DNA from: Sphingomonas chungangi
GTDB taxonomy: Bacteria; Pseudomonadota; Alphaproteobacteria; Sphingomonadales; Sphingomonadaceae
Length of the DNA stretch: 64,000 bases
Reading direction: 5' to 3'
Assembly (NCBI RefSeq): GCF_013778325.1
Contig: NZ_JACEIB010000006.1
Span: 525,654 to 589,653, forward strand
The notes beneath the pieces were generated by a model. The model saw only the letters and a list, made by a program, of their open reading frames with translations, was not told the origin of the DNA and ran no database searches. Below are positions 25,355 through 34,844 of this stretch, piece by piece. Each line of letters begins with the position of its first letter. Within the stretch, counting starts at the first letter, position 1. A program made the position numbers and the translations under genes.

Positions 25355-27106
25355 GTGCGCTACCTGATTGTGATCGGTTTGCACGCCGGCGCCTGCGATC
25401 ACTTTCATGAGTCATGCGTCGGGCCGGAGACTGGTCGCGATCTTCCACCGGTGGTCAGCCGCTATCCGGATTGCGTCGTTCGCTGTGATGGAACGGATGT
25501 CATCGCGTTGCCGGGAGACAATGGCACCATCCTCGGCACTGCGTTCTCCGAAGGGCGGCTGATCCGATCGGGGGACGAGATATCACGTGGGCGTGCCATC
25601 GTCTTTAGTGAGAGTGAGGGCAGGGCGATCGTGGATCGGCTCTGGGGCCACTATATCGCAATTCTCCCCGCACCGCGCGGTCGCGGGAACCTCCTGCTGC
25701 GCTCCCCTATGGGGGCGCTCGGATGCTATTTCGTCTTGCGGGAATCCTGCCTGCTTGCAAGCAACGATCCCGCCCTACTCCAGCAGGCGATGGCCGTGAA
25801 ACTGGAGGTGGATTGGGTCGGTGTTGCCGCTCATCTTCTTGTGGCGCCCGTCCGCCCAGACCAAACCGCTCTCGCAGGCGTCACCGAATTGACCGGCGGT
25901 GACATGCTTCGTGCTGGAAAAGGAGAGTTTTCCCGGCACCACGTCTGGAGCCCTTGGCAGTTCGCGACCCGTGATCAAGAGCCTTCGAACGCTGAGTCCG
26001 ATCACCTGCGATCGGTGATCAGCGAATCCATCCAATGCCAGGCGAGCCGCTTCGACAACATCCTTCTCACCCTCTCAGGCGGCCTTGATTCTTCAATCGT
26101 TGCCGCTTCGCTCAAGGCGGCAAAATCGAACTTCTCGGCGGTCACATTCACAACAACCGATGCGAGCGGCGACGAGCATTTCTACGCCGAACAGGTTTGC
26201 ACGCATCTGGAGACCAGGCTCTACAAGCGTCATCGCAATGTCGATGGCGTCGATGTCTCGAAAAGTCACGCTTCGCATCTGCCACGGCCGCTTGCGAGAA
26301 GCTTCTCCCAAGAATCCAGCAGGATCATGTCGACGCTCGCGCGCGAGCTTGGCGTGGATGCGTTTTTCGGCGGAGGGGCTGGCGACAATGTGTTTGGCTA
26401 TCAGACCTCAGTTGCACCACTCGTCGATCGAGTGCGACGCGAGGGGTTACGCGCCGGAGCGCAAACGGCCTCGGATCTGGCGGCGATGACGCAGGTCAGT
26501 GTGCCGGCCATTTGGCGAAAGGCAGTCGCGCGCCTGATCGGCCGCCGAAATTCATTTCGGTTACCCTTCAACGCCGCGTTGTTGATGCCGGATGTCGTGG
26601 CGGACGGGATCGAACGCTGTAAACATGACTGGCTCGAGCCGCACGCAACGGCTCTGCCCGGCCAGGCAGGCCAGGTCGCTCTTCTCCATTTTGCGCTTAA
26701 CTATCTGGAAGGCTTTGATCATGAGCGCGCGATGCCGAATGTCTTTCCGCTTCTGTCGCAGCCCATCGTCGAGCTCTGTCTGTCTATTCCGAGCTGGGCC
26801 TGGTTCGGCGGCGGATGGAACCGCGTCCCGGCGCGCCACGCTTTTCGCGATCAACTGCCCTCCGACATTATCTGGCGTCAGTCCAAGGGTATGCCAGACA
26901 GTTTTGCCGTGGAGATTTTCGAACGATATTTCGAGACGATGCGCGACATGCTGTTAAACGGTCACCTCGCTCGCGAACAGATTGTGGTCCGATCAGAGGT
27001 CGAAAGTGCCTTCCGCCGCTGCCGAATCCCCCGAGGCAGCGAATTCTGGCGCCTCATGGCGCTGGTCGATGTCGAGGCGTGGCTAGGTGACCGGATGCTC
27101 CGCTGA
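25355..27106 (+). CDS. Lasso C protein: asparagine-synthetase-like macrolactam synthetase
   Basis: Encodes 583 residues from a GTG at 25355, just after the B stop. The N-terminal half is the degenerate glutaminase-like domain; the C-terminal half carries the ATP pyrophosphatase loop SGGLDSS at residues 241-247 and the later family stretch FFGGGAGDNVFGY. It activates the ring Asp/Glu side chain with ATP and joins it to Gly1 of the core, forming the lasso. The last 53 bases overlap the convergent isopeptidase gene. The in-frame open region before 25355 lies within gene B. Confidence 0.95.
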   Translation: MRYLIVIGLHAGACDHFHESCVGPETGRDLPPVVSRYPDCVVRCDGTDVIALPGDNGTILGTAFSEGRLIRSGDEISRGRAIVFSESEGRAIVDRLWGHYIAILPAPRGRGNLLLRSPMGALGCYFVLRESCLLASNDPALLQQAMAVKLEVDWVGVAAHLLVAPVRPDQTALAGVTELTGGDMLRAGKGEFSRHHVWSPWQFATRDQEPSNAESDHLRSVISESIQCQASRFDNILLTLSGGLDSSIVAASLKAAKSNFSAVTFTTTDASGDEHFYAEQVCTHLETRLYKRHRNVDGVDVSKSHASHLPRPLARSFSQESSRIMSTLARELGVDAFFGGGAGDNVFGYQTSVAPLVDRVRREGLRAGAQTASDLAAMTQVSVPAIWRKAVARLIGRRNSFRLPFNAALLMPDVVADGIERCKHDWLEPHATALPGQAGQVALLHFALNYLEGFDHERAMPNVFPLLSQPIVELCLSIPSWAWFGGGWNRVPARHAFRDQLPSDIIWRQSKGMPDSFAVEIFERYFETMRDMLLNGHLAREQIVVRSEVESAFRRCRIPRGSEFWRLMALVDVEAWLGDRMLR

Positions 27107-29237
27107 TTGTGACGGAGTTCGACCGCATCGAGGACCAGCGTGCATATTGTTCGCGTTTTGCTGGCGACGCGTCCGAAATCCCCCTCAGCCAGAAATTGAA
27201 CCAATCGATATTACGACGATAGATCGCCAGCCGATGGGCTGGCTGCCACTTGCTGTGATGTTCGTCGGGAAAGACATACATCTCGACCGGTTGCGACTGA
27301 TCCCGGAGTGCTTCGAAAGTCTGCAAGGCGAGAAGATATTCGTCGTCCGACAGCTGCATGAGAAGCGGCGGCAACTTCTTCGACGCATTCATGGTCAAGG
27401 AATAGGGCGCCCATACGGACGGGAATGCCTCCGAGGGACGCCAGCTTTGATAGCCTGCCTTTCGCAACCCTTCGGCCCAGGCTTCGCCTCCATAGATCAT
27501 CGAGGTGGTCGGTTCCATGCAGCAGGTACTGATCGAGACTGCCGCGAAGACTCTCGAATTGATCATCGCGAACCGCGCCGTCGAGGCGCCGTCGCTCATG
27601 CCTGTCAGGCCGATATGTGCCGGGTCCGCGATACCCATGCTGACAACCAGCCTCGCGCCTTCGACAACGGAGGAGAAATGGCTCCGCCGGTCACGCCAAT
27701 CCACGATGTTGGCACGTTCCGCATCCGCCCACGATGGCCAGCCCATTCCCGCATGGCGTTTCGCGTAGGGAGAGGGCTCTTCAACATTCAGGATCGCGAA
27801 CCCTTCGGTAGCCATGGCCTGGATGGGGATTTCGTCGCCGGTACCCCCTCGCAAGAAGCCCTCAGAATCATATTGAACAACCACAAGGGGCAATCTGACG
27901 CCGGGGCGATAGTGGGGCGGCAGGACGAGATCACCGAAGGTTTCGACGCCATCGGCATTGCGCCAATAAAGGCGCTGGCTTGAGCCAAGTTCGAGGCGCG
28001 AAAACACGGGGTTGGGGTCGAAGACCGTCCTGATCGAGCCGGATTCGACATCGATACGCACGAGCCGGCGCGGACTGGTGCTAGCGTCTCGGAGGCAGAG
28101 AAGCGAGGAGCCGGACGCTTGGCAGGCGGACAGGATGTCCTTGGTCAGGAACGTCCGGACCGGGGGACCAGAGCCCGGTCGCCAGCGATACATGGCAAAG
28201 GCATTGCGCGCCCAACCCTCGGGCCGAAGGAAATAGAGATCCGTACCGCCGTGCAGCCACCAAACTCCCACCATATTGCCGTTGCAAGTCGCCCAGCGAC
28301 AGAGATCGACGCTCTTTCCGGGCGCACGAATGTGGAGGCCCACCGGCGACTCGAATAGATCCGCAACCGGTGCGGTCCATGCAGTCCATCCGGTCGACGA
28401 TGTGGCGATCAACTCTGCCCTCGGCGGCCGATCGGAATCATCAGCGCTCGGAATGCCACTGGTGTCTTGGCCGAGAGAGCGGACGCGACCTGTCGCAACG
28501 TCGATCGACAGACTGTCCGTGCTGATGGAGCTCGAGATCTGTGGCCTGTTGCTCATGTTCGGCACGAATCGGGAATCGTAGAAGAACCCAGTACGGCCCT
28601 CGTTTGCCAGGCGACTCTCTTCCTTGGGCAGCGCGCCACGCGTTTGAACAAGAAGAGCCGAGCTGTCGGCTGACCAGCGAAAGCTCATCACGGACGAGGC
28701 CAAATTGGAGATCTGGCGAAGCCCGATACCATCTGGCGAGACGATCCAGACCTGCGCGCCGGTATTTGACGGTCGGAGATAGGCGATCCAACGCCCATCT
28801 GGCGACCAGATTGGCGCGTTTATTGCCTGGATTCCAAGTGGAGTCAGCTGTCCGCGAACGTCGACGGGCTCCATAAGAAGCGCGGTGTCGATCGGCGATA
28901 TCATGTGCGGTACGCCATCACTCAGGTTCAGAGTGATCAGGACCGCGCATGTGCGGTTCGCATCTGGATCGGCTCGCTTGACGACAAAAGCGACTTGAGA
29001 CCCGTTGGGCGAGAGCCCGAGCGGACTCGGGAGCCGATACAGGCTGCTATCAGGCTCGCCGATATCGCGCAGCCCTATGAGATCGTCCACACGGGGAGCC
29101 CGGCGCGCGATCGCGGCCTCCGCCGCCGTCGGGATCATCGCATCGCAATTGCTCGATGCGGCACGTGCGGGGGTTAAAGAACAAAGTGCCGCGAAGACAA
29201 TCGCGCCACAGGCGGATGCCGTCGGCAACGCCGGCAT
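27054..29237 (-). CDS. Lasso peptide isopeptidase (prolyl-oligopeptidase fold)
   Basis: Encodes 727 residues. The start at 29237 gives MPALPTASACGAIVFAALCS, a signal peptide, with GGGAGGG-like ribosome site upstream. A beta-propeller-like N-terminal part (IWSPDGRWIAYLRPS, FRWSADSSALLVQTRG) is followed by an alpha/beta hydrolase domain with Ser548 in GLTGMSDGAS, Asp in LSDDEYLL and His in FPDEHHSKW. Such enzymes (AtxE family) open the isopeptide bond of the cognate lasso peptide only. It follows the TonB receptor by 20 bases, so imported peptide would be linearised in the periplasm. Its 3' end overlaps the cyclase gene tail to tail. Confidence 0.9.
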   Translation of the reverse strand: MPALPTASACGAIVFAALCSLTPARAASSNCDAMIPTAAEAAIARRAPRVDDLIGLRDIGEPDSSLYRLPSPLGLSPNGSQVAFVVKRADPDANRTCAVLITLNLSDGVPHMISPIDTALLMEPVDVRGQLTPLGIQAINAPIWSPDGRWIAYLRPSNTGAQVWIVSPDGIGLRQISNLASSVMSFRWSADSSALLVQTRGALPKEESRLANEGRTGFFYDSRFVPNMSNRPQISSSISTDSLSIDVATGRVRSLGQDTSGIPSADDSDRPPRAELIATSSTGWTAWTAPVADLFESPVGLHIRAPGKSVDLCRWATCNGNMVGVWWLHGGTDLYFLRPEGWARNAFAMYRWRPGSGPPVRTFLTKDILSACQASGSSLLCLRDASTSPRRLVRIDVESGSIRTVFDPNPVFSRLELGSSQRLYWRNADGVETFGDLVLPPHYRPGVRLPLVVVQYDSEGFLRGGTGDEIPIQAMATEGFAILNVEEPSPYAKRHAGMGWPSWADAERANIVDWRDRRSHFSSVVEGARLVVSMGIADPAHIGLTGMSDGASTARFAMINSRVFAAVSISTCCMEPTTSMIYGGEAWAEGLRKAGYQSWRPSEAFPSVWAPYSLTMNASKKLPPLLMQLSDDEYLLALQTFEALRDQSQPVEMYVFPDEHHSKWQPAHRLAIYRRNIDWFNFWLRGISDASPAKREQYARWSSMRSNSVTISGASGHLATPRHRPAP

Positions 29238-29257
29238 CGCCCTCCCGCCTGACAGCC

Positions 29258-31831
29258 TTACCACCGCTTCGAAACCGTGAAGCTGGCAAAGCGACCGATC
29301 GCCGAGTAATTCGTCGTATCGTAGGGCGCGTCGTAGATATTTTCCGTTGCGATAATTTTCGGCTTCGCATTGAGCAGGTTTTGGACCGCGAGGCTCAGTT
29401 CCAACCCGTGCGCCCAGGACGATTGGGCGGTGGCTCGGTATCGGAAAGCGAGGTCCAGCGTGGTCATCGATCCGACACGTGGGCTCGGCTCCGAGCGGAC
29501 GTCGTCGACACCGCCGATATAATTGACGAAGGCGGAGCCGGTTATGACATGCCCGACCCATGTTGCGCCGACGCGGGCGCGGAAGTGGGGTGGATTGAAC
29601 AGGGATCCAGCCAGCTGCGTGCTCGGCTGCGCTGCGCTCAGTTTCTGGCTGCTGTGCAGATAGCTGGCGTCGCCAGACAGAGTCACCTGACTATCCGACA
29701 AGCCGATCTTGTAGCTGCCGGCGAGATCGAACCCGTGAATGAGTTGGCTCGAAACATTGAGATATTGGTCGTTCACAATCGCCGCGACCTGGCTTGGGTC
29801 ATCGGGAAACGTCGTGTCATTCTCGAATGATCGGCCGGCGCGCGCCGCATTCAACTCCGACACTGAAGGGTTGAAGTCGATGAGGTCTGCATAGCTCGCA
29901 CTGGAGAGCGCCTCCGCAAGGTAGGTGATAGGCTCGACGACACGGTCACGATAACGGACGTTGAAGTAGCTCAATTCGATCCGGCCGTTGGGCAAAGCGG
30001 TCGGATGGAGAACCGCGGTGATTGAGTAGTTCCGGGAACGCTCAGGCTTGAGATCGGGATTGCCACCGGTCAGGAGAAGCGCCGTCGCGGATGCGGGCAG
30101 TCCTTCGCCACCAAGCGATGACGCTGTTCGAAGGAAGGCAAAGCCCTCGCTATACAGTTGATAGAGCGTGGGAGCTTTGAAGGAACGCCCCCAGCTCGCC
30201 TTGAGGTCGAGGTCAGCCGACGGCGAATAGATCAGACCGATCTTGGGTGTAAGAACCTTGTCGATACCCCGATAATCTTCCCAGCGGGCCGCTCCGCTGA
30301 GATTGAGCTTGTTCACGAAAGGGATATCCTGATCCGGCCCAACAATTGGCAGGTTCAGCTCACCATAAAGATAGCCGACATCCTGGCTCGCATGCACATC
30401 GGTAAAGAGCTCGCCGAACACCGCCTGCGTGCCATGAAACCGATTGGTTCTGTAGCCACCACCGATCGCGATCCTCGCAGCTCCGCCCGGCATGTGGAAG
30501 ATCGGTCCATCGGCGCTGAGTTCGATCGAGTTTGCCTTGTTGCAATAGCAACCGCCAACGGGGACGACGAGGTCGCCGTTAAAATATTGGTTGCTCCCGT
30601 ATTGTGTGCGGTCGATGGCAAACATGCCAGGGATCTGGACACGCCAATCATCGGGCAAAGTAAGCGTCAAGGAGGGCGCAATCACGAACGACTTGGATCG
30701 CGAGGTGCTGTTGACGACATAATCTTCGCCGGGGATCGCCGAGTAGCTGCTGTAGCCTTTTCGCCAATTGTAGAACGAATCGATGTCGAAGCTCAGGTTG
30801 TGCAAGATGTCTTGATGGCCGGTAACGACCACGCTGTGCCGCTCCAGGGCCGGAAGGAGGGTCAGGCCGGGTGAGCGCTCTGCCACATAGGATCGTTCGC
30901 GGGCGACGATCGCGGTGTCCTTCTCGAAGTCGTAGGCGACCATGAACCCGCCGCTCGTCCACCGACGTCCGGCGACGATGCTATACTCCTGCTGTTCGTC
31001 ACCACCGTCTGTCGCCGCTCCGAGACGGGCGGAGGTTGCCACCCCGTTGAAATCCTTCTTGAGAACGATGTTGGCGACCCCGGCCACGGCGTCGGAGCCA
31101 TAAAGTGCGGATGATCCATCTGCGACGATTTCGATTCTATCGAGGGCGGCGACGGGAATGGTCGAGACGTCGATGCCCTGCCGCGAAGCGTTATAGGCGA
31201 GCCGGTGGCCGTTCACGAGTGTCAGCGTAGCGTCGGGACCGAGGCCCCGCAGGTTGACTGTCGTACCCGATCCGACGTTGACGCCGTTTGCGCTCGGCAC
31301 GTTATTGCCAATCTGAGGGTTCTGGCCGCCGCCGCTATTCTGCGGGATGCTCTGAACGACCTCGGCAATCGTACTTTGACCGGCGTTGAGGATATCTTCC
31401 TGCGTCAACCGGATCACGGGCGAGGCGACAGGCGCTCCCCGAATGCGCGTGCCTGTGACGAGGATTTCGGGTGATGCGGGCGCACTGGCGCCCATCTCCG
31501 CCTGTTTGGCCGGTCGCCCCCGGATCAGGATCCCGTCCGGGCGATGATCGGCAACGAGATCGCTGTCCTCGAGCAGAAAGTCGATCGCTTGATCGGCGGT
31601 CATGGTGGCATGGATAGGTTTACCCGGCCGATCACCGACATCGTCTGACGCGAACATGATGTCGCGGCCCGTTGCCCGGGCGATCGCGTGCAGCTCGTCG
31701 GAGAGATTTTGCTGCGGAATATCGAGCTGCTGCGGCGCCGTTGCCACCAGAGAGGTATCGACGGCAGCGAACATGGTGATCGCGGCAACGCCAGCGAGAA
31801 AGCGAATCCGATATTTGGTGGTGAGCATCAT
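29258..31831 (-). CDS. TonB-dependent receptor with STN signalling domain
   Basis: Encodes 857 residues from MMLTTKYRIRFLAGVAA, with a G-rich site upstream; an earlier ATG at 31876 is less likely. After the signal peptide comes an STN (secretin/TonB N-terminal) domain (LDIPQQNLSDELHAIARATGRDIMF, in parts, about residues 37-100), a plug domain (EILVTGTRIRG, TTVNLRGLGPDATLTLVNGHR, about 125-260) and a beta barrel ending in an aromatic residue (FTVSKRW). The STN domain normally signals to FecR. In this context the likely ligand is the lasso peptide made by the neighbouring genes. Confidence 0.93.
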   Translation of the reverse strand: MMLTTKYRIRFLAGVAAITMFAAVDTSLVATAPQQLDIPQQNLSDELHAIARATGRDIMFASDDVGDRPGKPIHATMTADQAIDFLLEDSDLVADHRPDGILIRGRPAKQAEMGASAPASPEILVTGTRIRGAPVASPVIRLTQEDILNAGQSTIAEVVQSIPQNSGGGQNPQIGNNVPSANGVNVGSGTTVNLRGLGPDATLTLVNGHRLAYNASRQGIDVSTIPVAALDRIEIVADGSSALYGSDAVAGVANIVLKKDFNGVATSARLGAATDGGDEQQEYSIVAGRRWTSGGFMVAYDFEKDTAIVARERSYVAERSPGLTLLPALERHSVVVTGHQDILHNLSFDIDSFYNWRKGYSSYSAIPGEDYVVNSTSRSKSFVIAPSLTLTLPDDWRVQIPGMFAIDRTQYGSNQYFNGDLVVPVGGCYCNKANSIELSADGPIFHMPGGAARIAIGGGYRTNRFHGTQAVFGELFTDVHASQDVGYLYGELNLPIVGPDQDIPFVNKLNLSGAARWEDYRGIDKVLTPKIGLIYSPSADLDLKASWGRSFKAPTLYQLYSEGFAFLRTASSLGGEGLPASATALLLTGGNPDLKPERSRNYSITAVLHPTALPNGRIELSYFNVRYRDRVVEPITYLAEALSSASYADLIDFNPSVSELNAARAGRSFENDTTFPDDPSQVAAIVNDQYLNVSSQLIHGFDLAGSYKIGLSDSQVTLSGDASYLHSSQKLSAAQPSTQLAGSLFNPPHFRARVGATWVGHVITGSAFVNYIGGVDDVRSEPSPRVGSMTTLDLAFRYRATAQSSWAHGLELSLAVQNLLNAKPKIIATENIYDAPYDTTNYSAIGRFASFTVSKRW

Positions 31832-31918
31832 GCAGTCCCCCGGCGGGCGTGGTTTCGGCTCGCCCGGGAACTGCAACTTCGGGGTGACGGCCGTTTATGA
31901 GACGGCCTGCAACATTTT

Positions 31919-32935
31919 TTACATATGGAGGATGATGCGCTCGCTGGTCGACGTATCCAACTGGAGGTTGAAAAGGAGAGCCAGGCGCCGCGCGAGGCTC
32001 GCTGTGTCGTTGATGCGGAATCGGCCGGAGACCTTGAGCGCGCTCAGATCGGCAGTGCCGAGTACGATCTGGCTCTTGGAATAGCGGTTTGAGGCCGCGA
32101 TGAGATCGCCGAGAGTCATACGGTCGACGTCGATCACGCCCGTCGGCCACGAGCTCGTGGGTTCAGCGATCGGTCGTATCGTCGGCGCAGTCGCATCGAT
32201 CGCCGCTGACTGCCCTGCTGCGAGTGGGACGCCTTCAGTCTTGTCACCGCTTTGTGTGACCGACGCGTCGCCGGCGACGACGTGCACCGCGGTAGTCGAC
32301 ATGTTGCGTTTCTCGGCGTCCAGGGTCGCGTGGGTCGCGTCCACACTCCTGTCGCCGACCATCAGTTTGAAGGGGCGAGGATCGGCGCCGATCGTGATCC
32401 GCGCCCGGCCGCGCTCCAGCCGTACCGTACGCACGTCCGGCTGGAAGCTGACCGACATCAGACTGTCCGTGTCGAGGATCACCCGAGTGCCATCGGAAAG
32501 ACCGATCGTCCGAACCTCACCGATCCGGGTCGACAGGGCCTGGGTTGCGATCCGCTGGAAAGGTGCCTTACTTCCGGATTCATCCTGCACAGGTGGGAGC
32601 AGCGCCTGCATTGTCGCCTGGCGGTAGCTCAGGCCGCCTATCAGTAGGCCACACGCGAAGATTGCTGTGGCCGCCGCATTTTTGCCGCGTCCACTTTTGT
32701 TCGCTGTGGGCGGTAGCGGGGCGGCAAGATCGGATTCTTCCTTCAGATGTTTGCCGAAGGCGTGGATTTCGCCCATGCGATTGTAGGCACTGCGGTGGTA
32801 GCTTCCCCGGTTGAGCCAGGCCTCGAAGTCCGGGCGCAATGCGTCCGCCTGTTCTCCATGCATCGCCGCCCACCAGGCAGCTGCCTCCTCGCGGAGTTGT
32901 CCATCAGATGGCACGGGTTGCTCGCTGTCTGTCAT
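31919..32935 (-). CDS. FecR-type anti-sigma / signal transducer
   Basis: Encodes 338 residues. The N-terminal cytoplasmic domain (EAAAWWAAMHGEQADALRPDFEAWL) is DUF4880, followed by one membrane helix (TAIFACGLLIGGLSY) near residue 95 and a periplasmic FecR domain (TIGLSDGTRVILDTDSLMSVSF, in parts). The C-terminal segment (MTLGDLIAASNRYSKSQIVLG) is the STN-contact region. It would receive the signal from the receptor and control the sigma factor encoded just upstream; their genes overlap by 4 bases (ATGA). Confidence 0.93.
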   Translation of the reverse strand: MTDSEQPVPSDGQLREEAAAWWAAMHGEQADALRPDFEAWLNRGSYHRSAYNRMGEIHAFGKHLKEESDLAAPLPPTANKSGRGKNAAATAIFACGLLIGGLSYRQATMQALLPPVQDESGSKAPFQRIATQALSTRIGEVRTIGLSDGTRVILDTDSLMSVSFQPDVRTVRLERGRARITIGADPRPFKLMVGDRSVDATHATLDAEKRNMSTTAVHVVAGDASVTQSGDKTEGVPLAAGQSAAIDATAPTIRPIAEPTSSWPTGVIDVDRMTLGDLIAASNRYSKSQIVLGTADLSALKVSGRFRINDTASLARRLALLFNLQLDTSTSERIILHM

Positions 32936-33474
32936 AGCCGGTCCAGTCGCTGGTCGAGATGCACGAGAGCCCGTGCGATATGATATTGAACCGTCGGAAT
33001 GCTGATGCCCATGCGTTCGGCGATCTCCCGATAGGTCAGATCGTGAACCCGCTGAAGGAGGAACACCTCGCGCGTTTTCCGCGGAAGCTCGTCCAGAGCC
33101 TGTCGATACTGGCCGATCATGTCCTTCAGTTCGATCTCCTGCTCTTGTCGTGCCTCCTCGCGAAGCTCGTCGCCGGTCTCGATCGGGACATGCAGCGCTG
33201 CGAACTTTGACTCGGGGCGCTTCGATCGATCAATCAGGAGGTTGCGAGCGATGCGCTGCAAATAGGCTCCCGGTCGATCGAGGGCACGGTCGGATCGGGC
33301 CTTGGCAAAGCGGAGGAACGCCTCATGCACGAGATCGAGCGCGTCTTGCCCGGAAGGCAGCCGCCGTCCGAGATAGCGCGCGAGCCGCGGCCCCTCGACG
33401 CGATAGATGCGATCCAGGTCACCAGCGTCGATCGGCGACCGATCGTCGGGATCGTCCCTGTCGGGCGTCACCAT
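32932..33474 (-). CDS. FecI-type ECF sigma factor
   Basis: Encodes 180 residues from the ATG at 33474 (MVTPDRDDPDDRSPIDAGDL); the frame stays open upstream but the sequence there is not sigma-like. Region 2 is seen in LGRRLPSGQDALDLVHEAFLR and region 4 in DELPRKTREVFLLQRVHDLTYREIAERM (in parts). It should direct transcription of the receptor genes when FecR is triggered. The pair fecI-fecR overlaps by 4 bases. Its own promoter is expected in 33475-33751. Confidence 0.93.
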   Translation of the reverse strand: MVTPDRDDPDDRSPIDAGDLDRIYRVEGPRLARYLGRRLPSGQDALDLVHEAFLRFAKARSDRALDRPGAYLQRIARNLLIDRSKRPESKFAALHVPIETGDELREEARQEQEIELKDMIGQYRQALDELPRKTREVFLLQRVHDLTYREIAERMGISIPTVQYHIARALVHLDQRLDRL

Positions 33475-33751
33475 CCCGGGCCGCCAAGCCCGGGTCGCGC
33501 GGCACACGCCACGAATTCGGAGCAACAGGACATGCTCGTCCGCCTGCAAAGGCAGCGCCACCATCAAACGGATGGTGTGAGACCGGTGCGTCGTTCGTCC
33601 GCTTCGGGCTGTGCCCTCATCGATCCGGCGACCGCCCGGCCTGAAAGATCGGACGTGGTGATACCTGGCGGGAATATCCCACAGGGCCGCGCGCCAGCCG
33701 GAAGCGTCCTGCCCGGATGTTATGCGCAGCCCGACGCGCCTGATCAAGATG

Positions 33752-34243
33752 TCATTCTCGCGAAAAGCGCCCGAGGAGCAGGCGGATTGTCTCACAGACC
33801 GACGGCTTCAGACTAACCCAGTCGCGCCGGTGGTCATCCGGATCTTCCTGACGATCAACAAGCCCGGTAAGCTCCATTTTCTGGAGCCATCGCCTCGTGG
33901 TCGAATGCGGGAATTTGAGCCCAGCGCAAACGTCCATGACGCTCATCCTGCGGCCGTGGACCTGCATCGAGAATAGCTCGAGCGCCACATCGAGACCGGA
34001 ATCGGGCATCAACTCGGCGCCCGCCAGTTCCCGAATTTTCTGGCGGAAGGCAACGATCTGTATCGCCGTCCTGCTTGCTATCGTGCGGCTCTGTTCGTTG
34101 GGTGGCCCGCCTGTCTCCACCGCAATCTGCGTGTTGAGTGCGGCCAGCGAGATCTCGAACGACGTTGCAAGGCCGATGAGCCGCGCAATGGGATCGTCGG
34201 CGGGATTTGCATCATCGCGGACATTTGCATGGGAGACGCTCAC
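33752..34243 (-). CDS. MarR-like winged-helix regulator
   Basis: Encodes 163 residues. The C-terminal half shows a winged helix (MSVMDVCAGLKFPHSTTRRWLQKMELTGLV followed by RQEDPDDHRRDWVSL, a typical MarR wing). The N-terminal half is helical and may serve dimer formation. It starts 1 base after the radC stop and is the last gene of a five-gene minus-strand group that begins at 36336. Targets are unknown; the neighbouring lasso uptake genes are possible. Confidence 0.78.
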   Translation of the reverse strand: MSVSHANVRDDANPADDPIARLIGLATSFEISLAALNTQIAVETGGPPNEQSRTIASRTAIQIVAFRQKIRELAGAELMPDSGLDVALELFSMQVHGRRMSVMDVCAGLKFPHSTTRRWLQKMELTGLVDRQEDPDDHRRDWVSLKPSVCETIRLLLGRFSRE

Positions 34244-34244
34244 C

Positions 34245-34844
34245 TCAGCTCTCCTCGCCGTCGGAGAGATAGCCGGAGACGCGCAGGCTTACCGTTCCGG
34301 ACCGTGCGATGATGAGATGGTCGTGCAGCCGGATGTCGAGCGGCCGGAGTGCCGCATGGATGGCATGCGTGAGGCGTATGTCCTCTCGGCTGGGAGTGGG
34401 ATCACCCGAGGGATGGTTGTGGACGAGCAGGAGGGCGGTCGCTTGCGTTTCCAGCGCCTTCCGGACGATTTCCCGTGGATAGGCATGGACCCGATTGATA
34501 GTTCCCTGAAAGGCGAGTTCCTCCGACAGCAACTCGTTGCGCGCGTTGAGGAAGAGAACGCGCAGGCATTCGGCTGGCGCATGCTGCAGGTCGAACGCGA
34601 GATACGCCATCAGGGCGTCCTGGTCGGCCAGGACGGGGCGTTTCATCGCCTTCTCGTGCAGCGCATGCCGCATCGCGCGAATGACGAGATCGAAAACGCG
34701 GGCGACGGCGTCCTGACCAACAATGGCGGCGCGGTCTGACGGATGGGCTGCAAAGACGGCGCCGGTCGATCCGAACCGCGCGATCAGTCGGTCTGCGAGA
34801 TCGGCTGCGGCTTCGGGGGCGCAGAGGCTGATGACGTCTTCCAG
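34245..34844 (-). CDS. radC: RadC family protein (JAB/MPN metalloprotease fold)
   Basis: The JAB domain is clear: FLNARNELLSEELAFQGTIN, then LLVHNHPSGDPTPSREDI with the metal-binding HxH...S...D pattern. RadC genes are common on plasmids and integrative elements; the molecular function is still debated. The 5' boundary is uncertain: RadC-like sequence begins at about LEDVISLCAPEAA (34844), where only a CTG is available. The nearest in-frame ATG is at 35027, deep inside the neighbouring membrane protein gene, and the next downstream is at about 34680. Confidence 0.85.
   Translation of the reverse strand: MEDVISLCAPEAAADLADRLIARFGSTGAVFAAHPSDRAAIVGQDAVARVFDLVIRAMRHALHEKAMKRPVLADQDALMAYLAFDLQHAPAECLRVLFLNARNELLSEELAFQGTINRVHAYPREIVRKALETQATALLLVHNHPSGDPTPSREDIRLTHAIHAALRPLDIRLHDHLIIARSGTVSLRVSGYLSDGEES

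Noticed and set aside
31919-33474. Iron-citrate (fec) uptake system
   Set aside because: FecI, FecR and an STN receptor are present, but no FecBCDE transporter; the lasso isopeptidase follows the receptor by 20 bases, so lasso uptake fits better.
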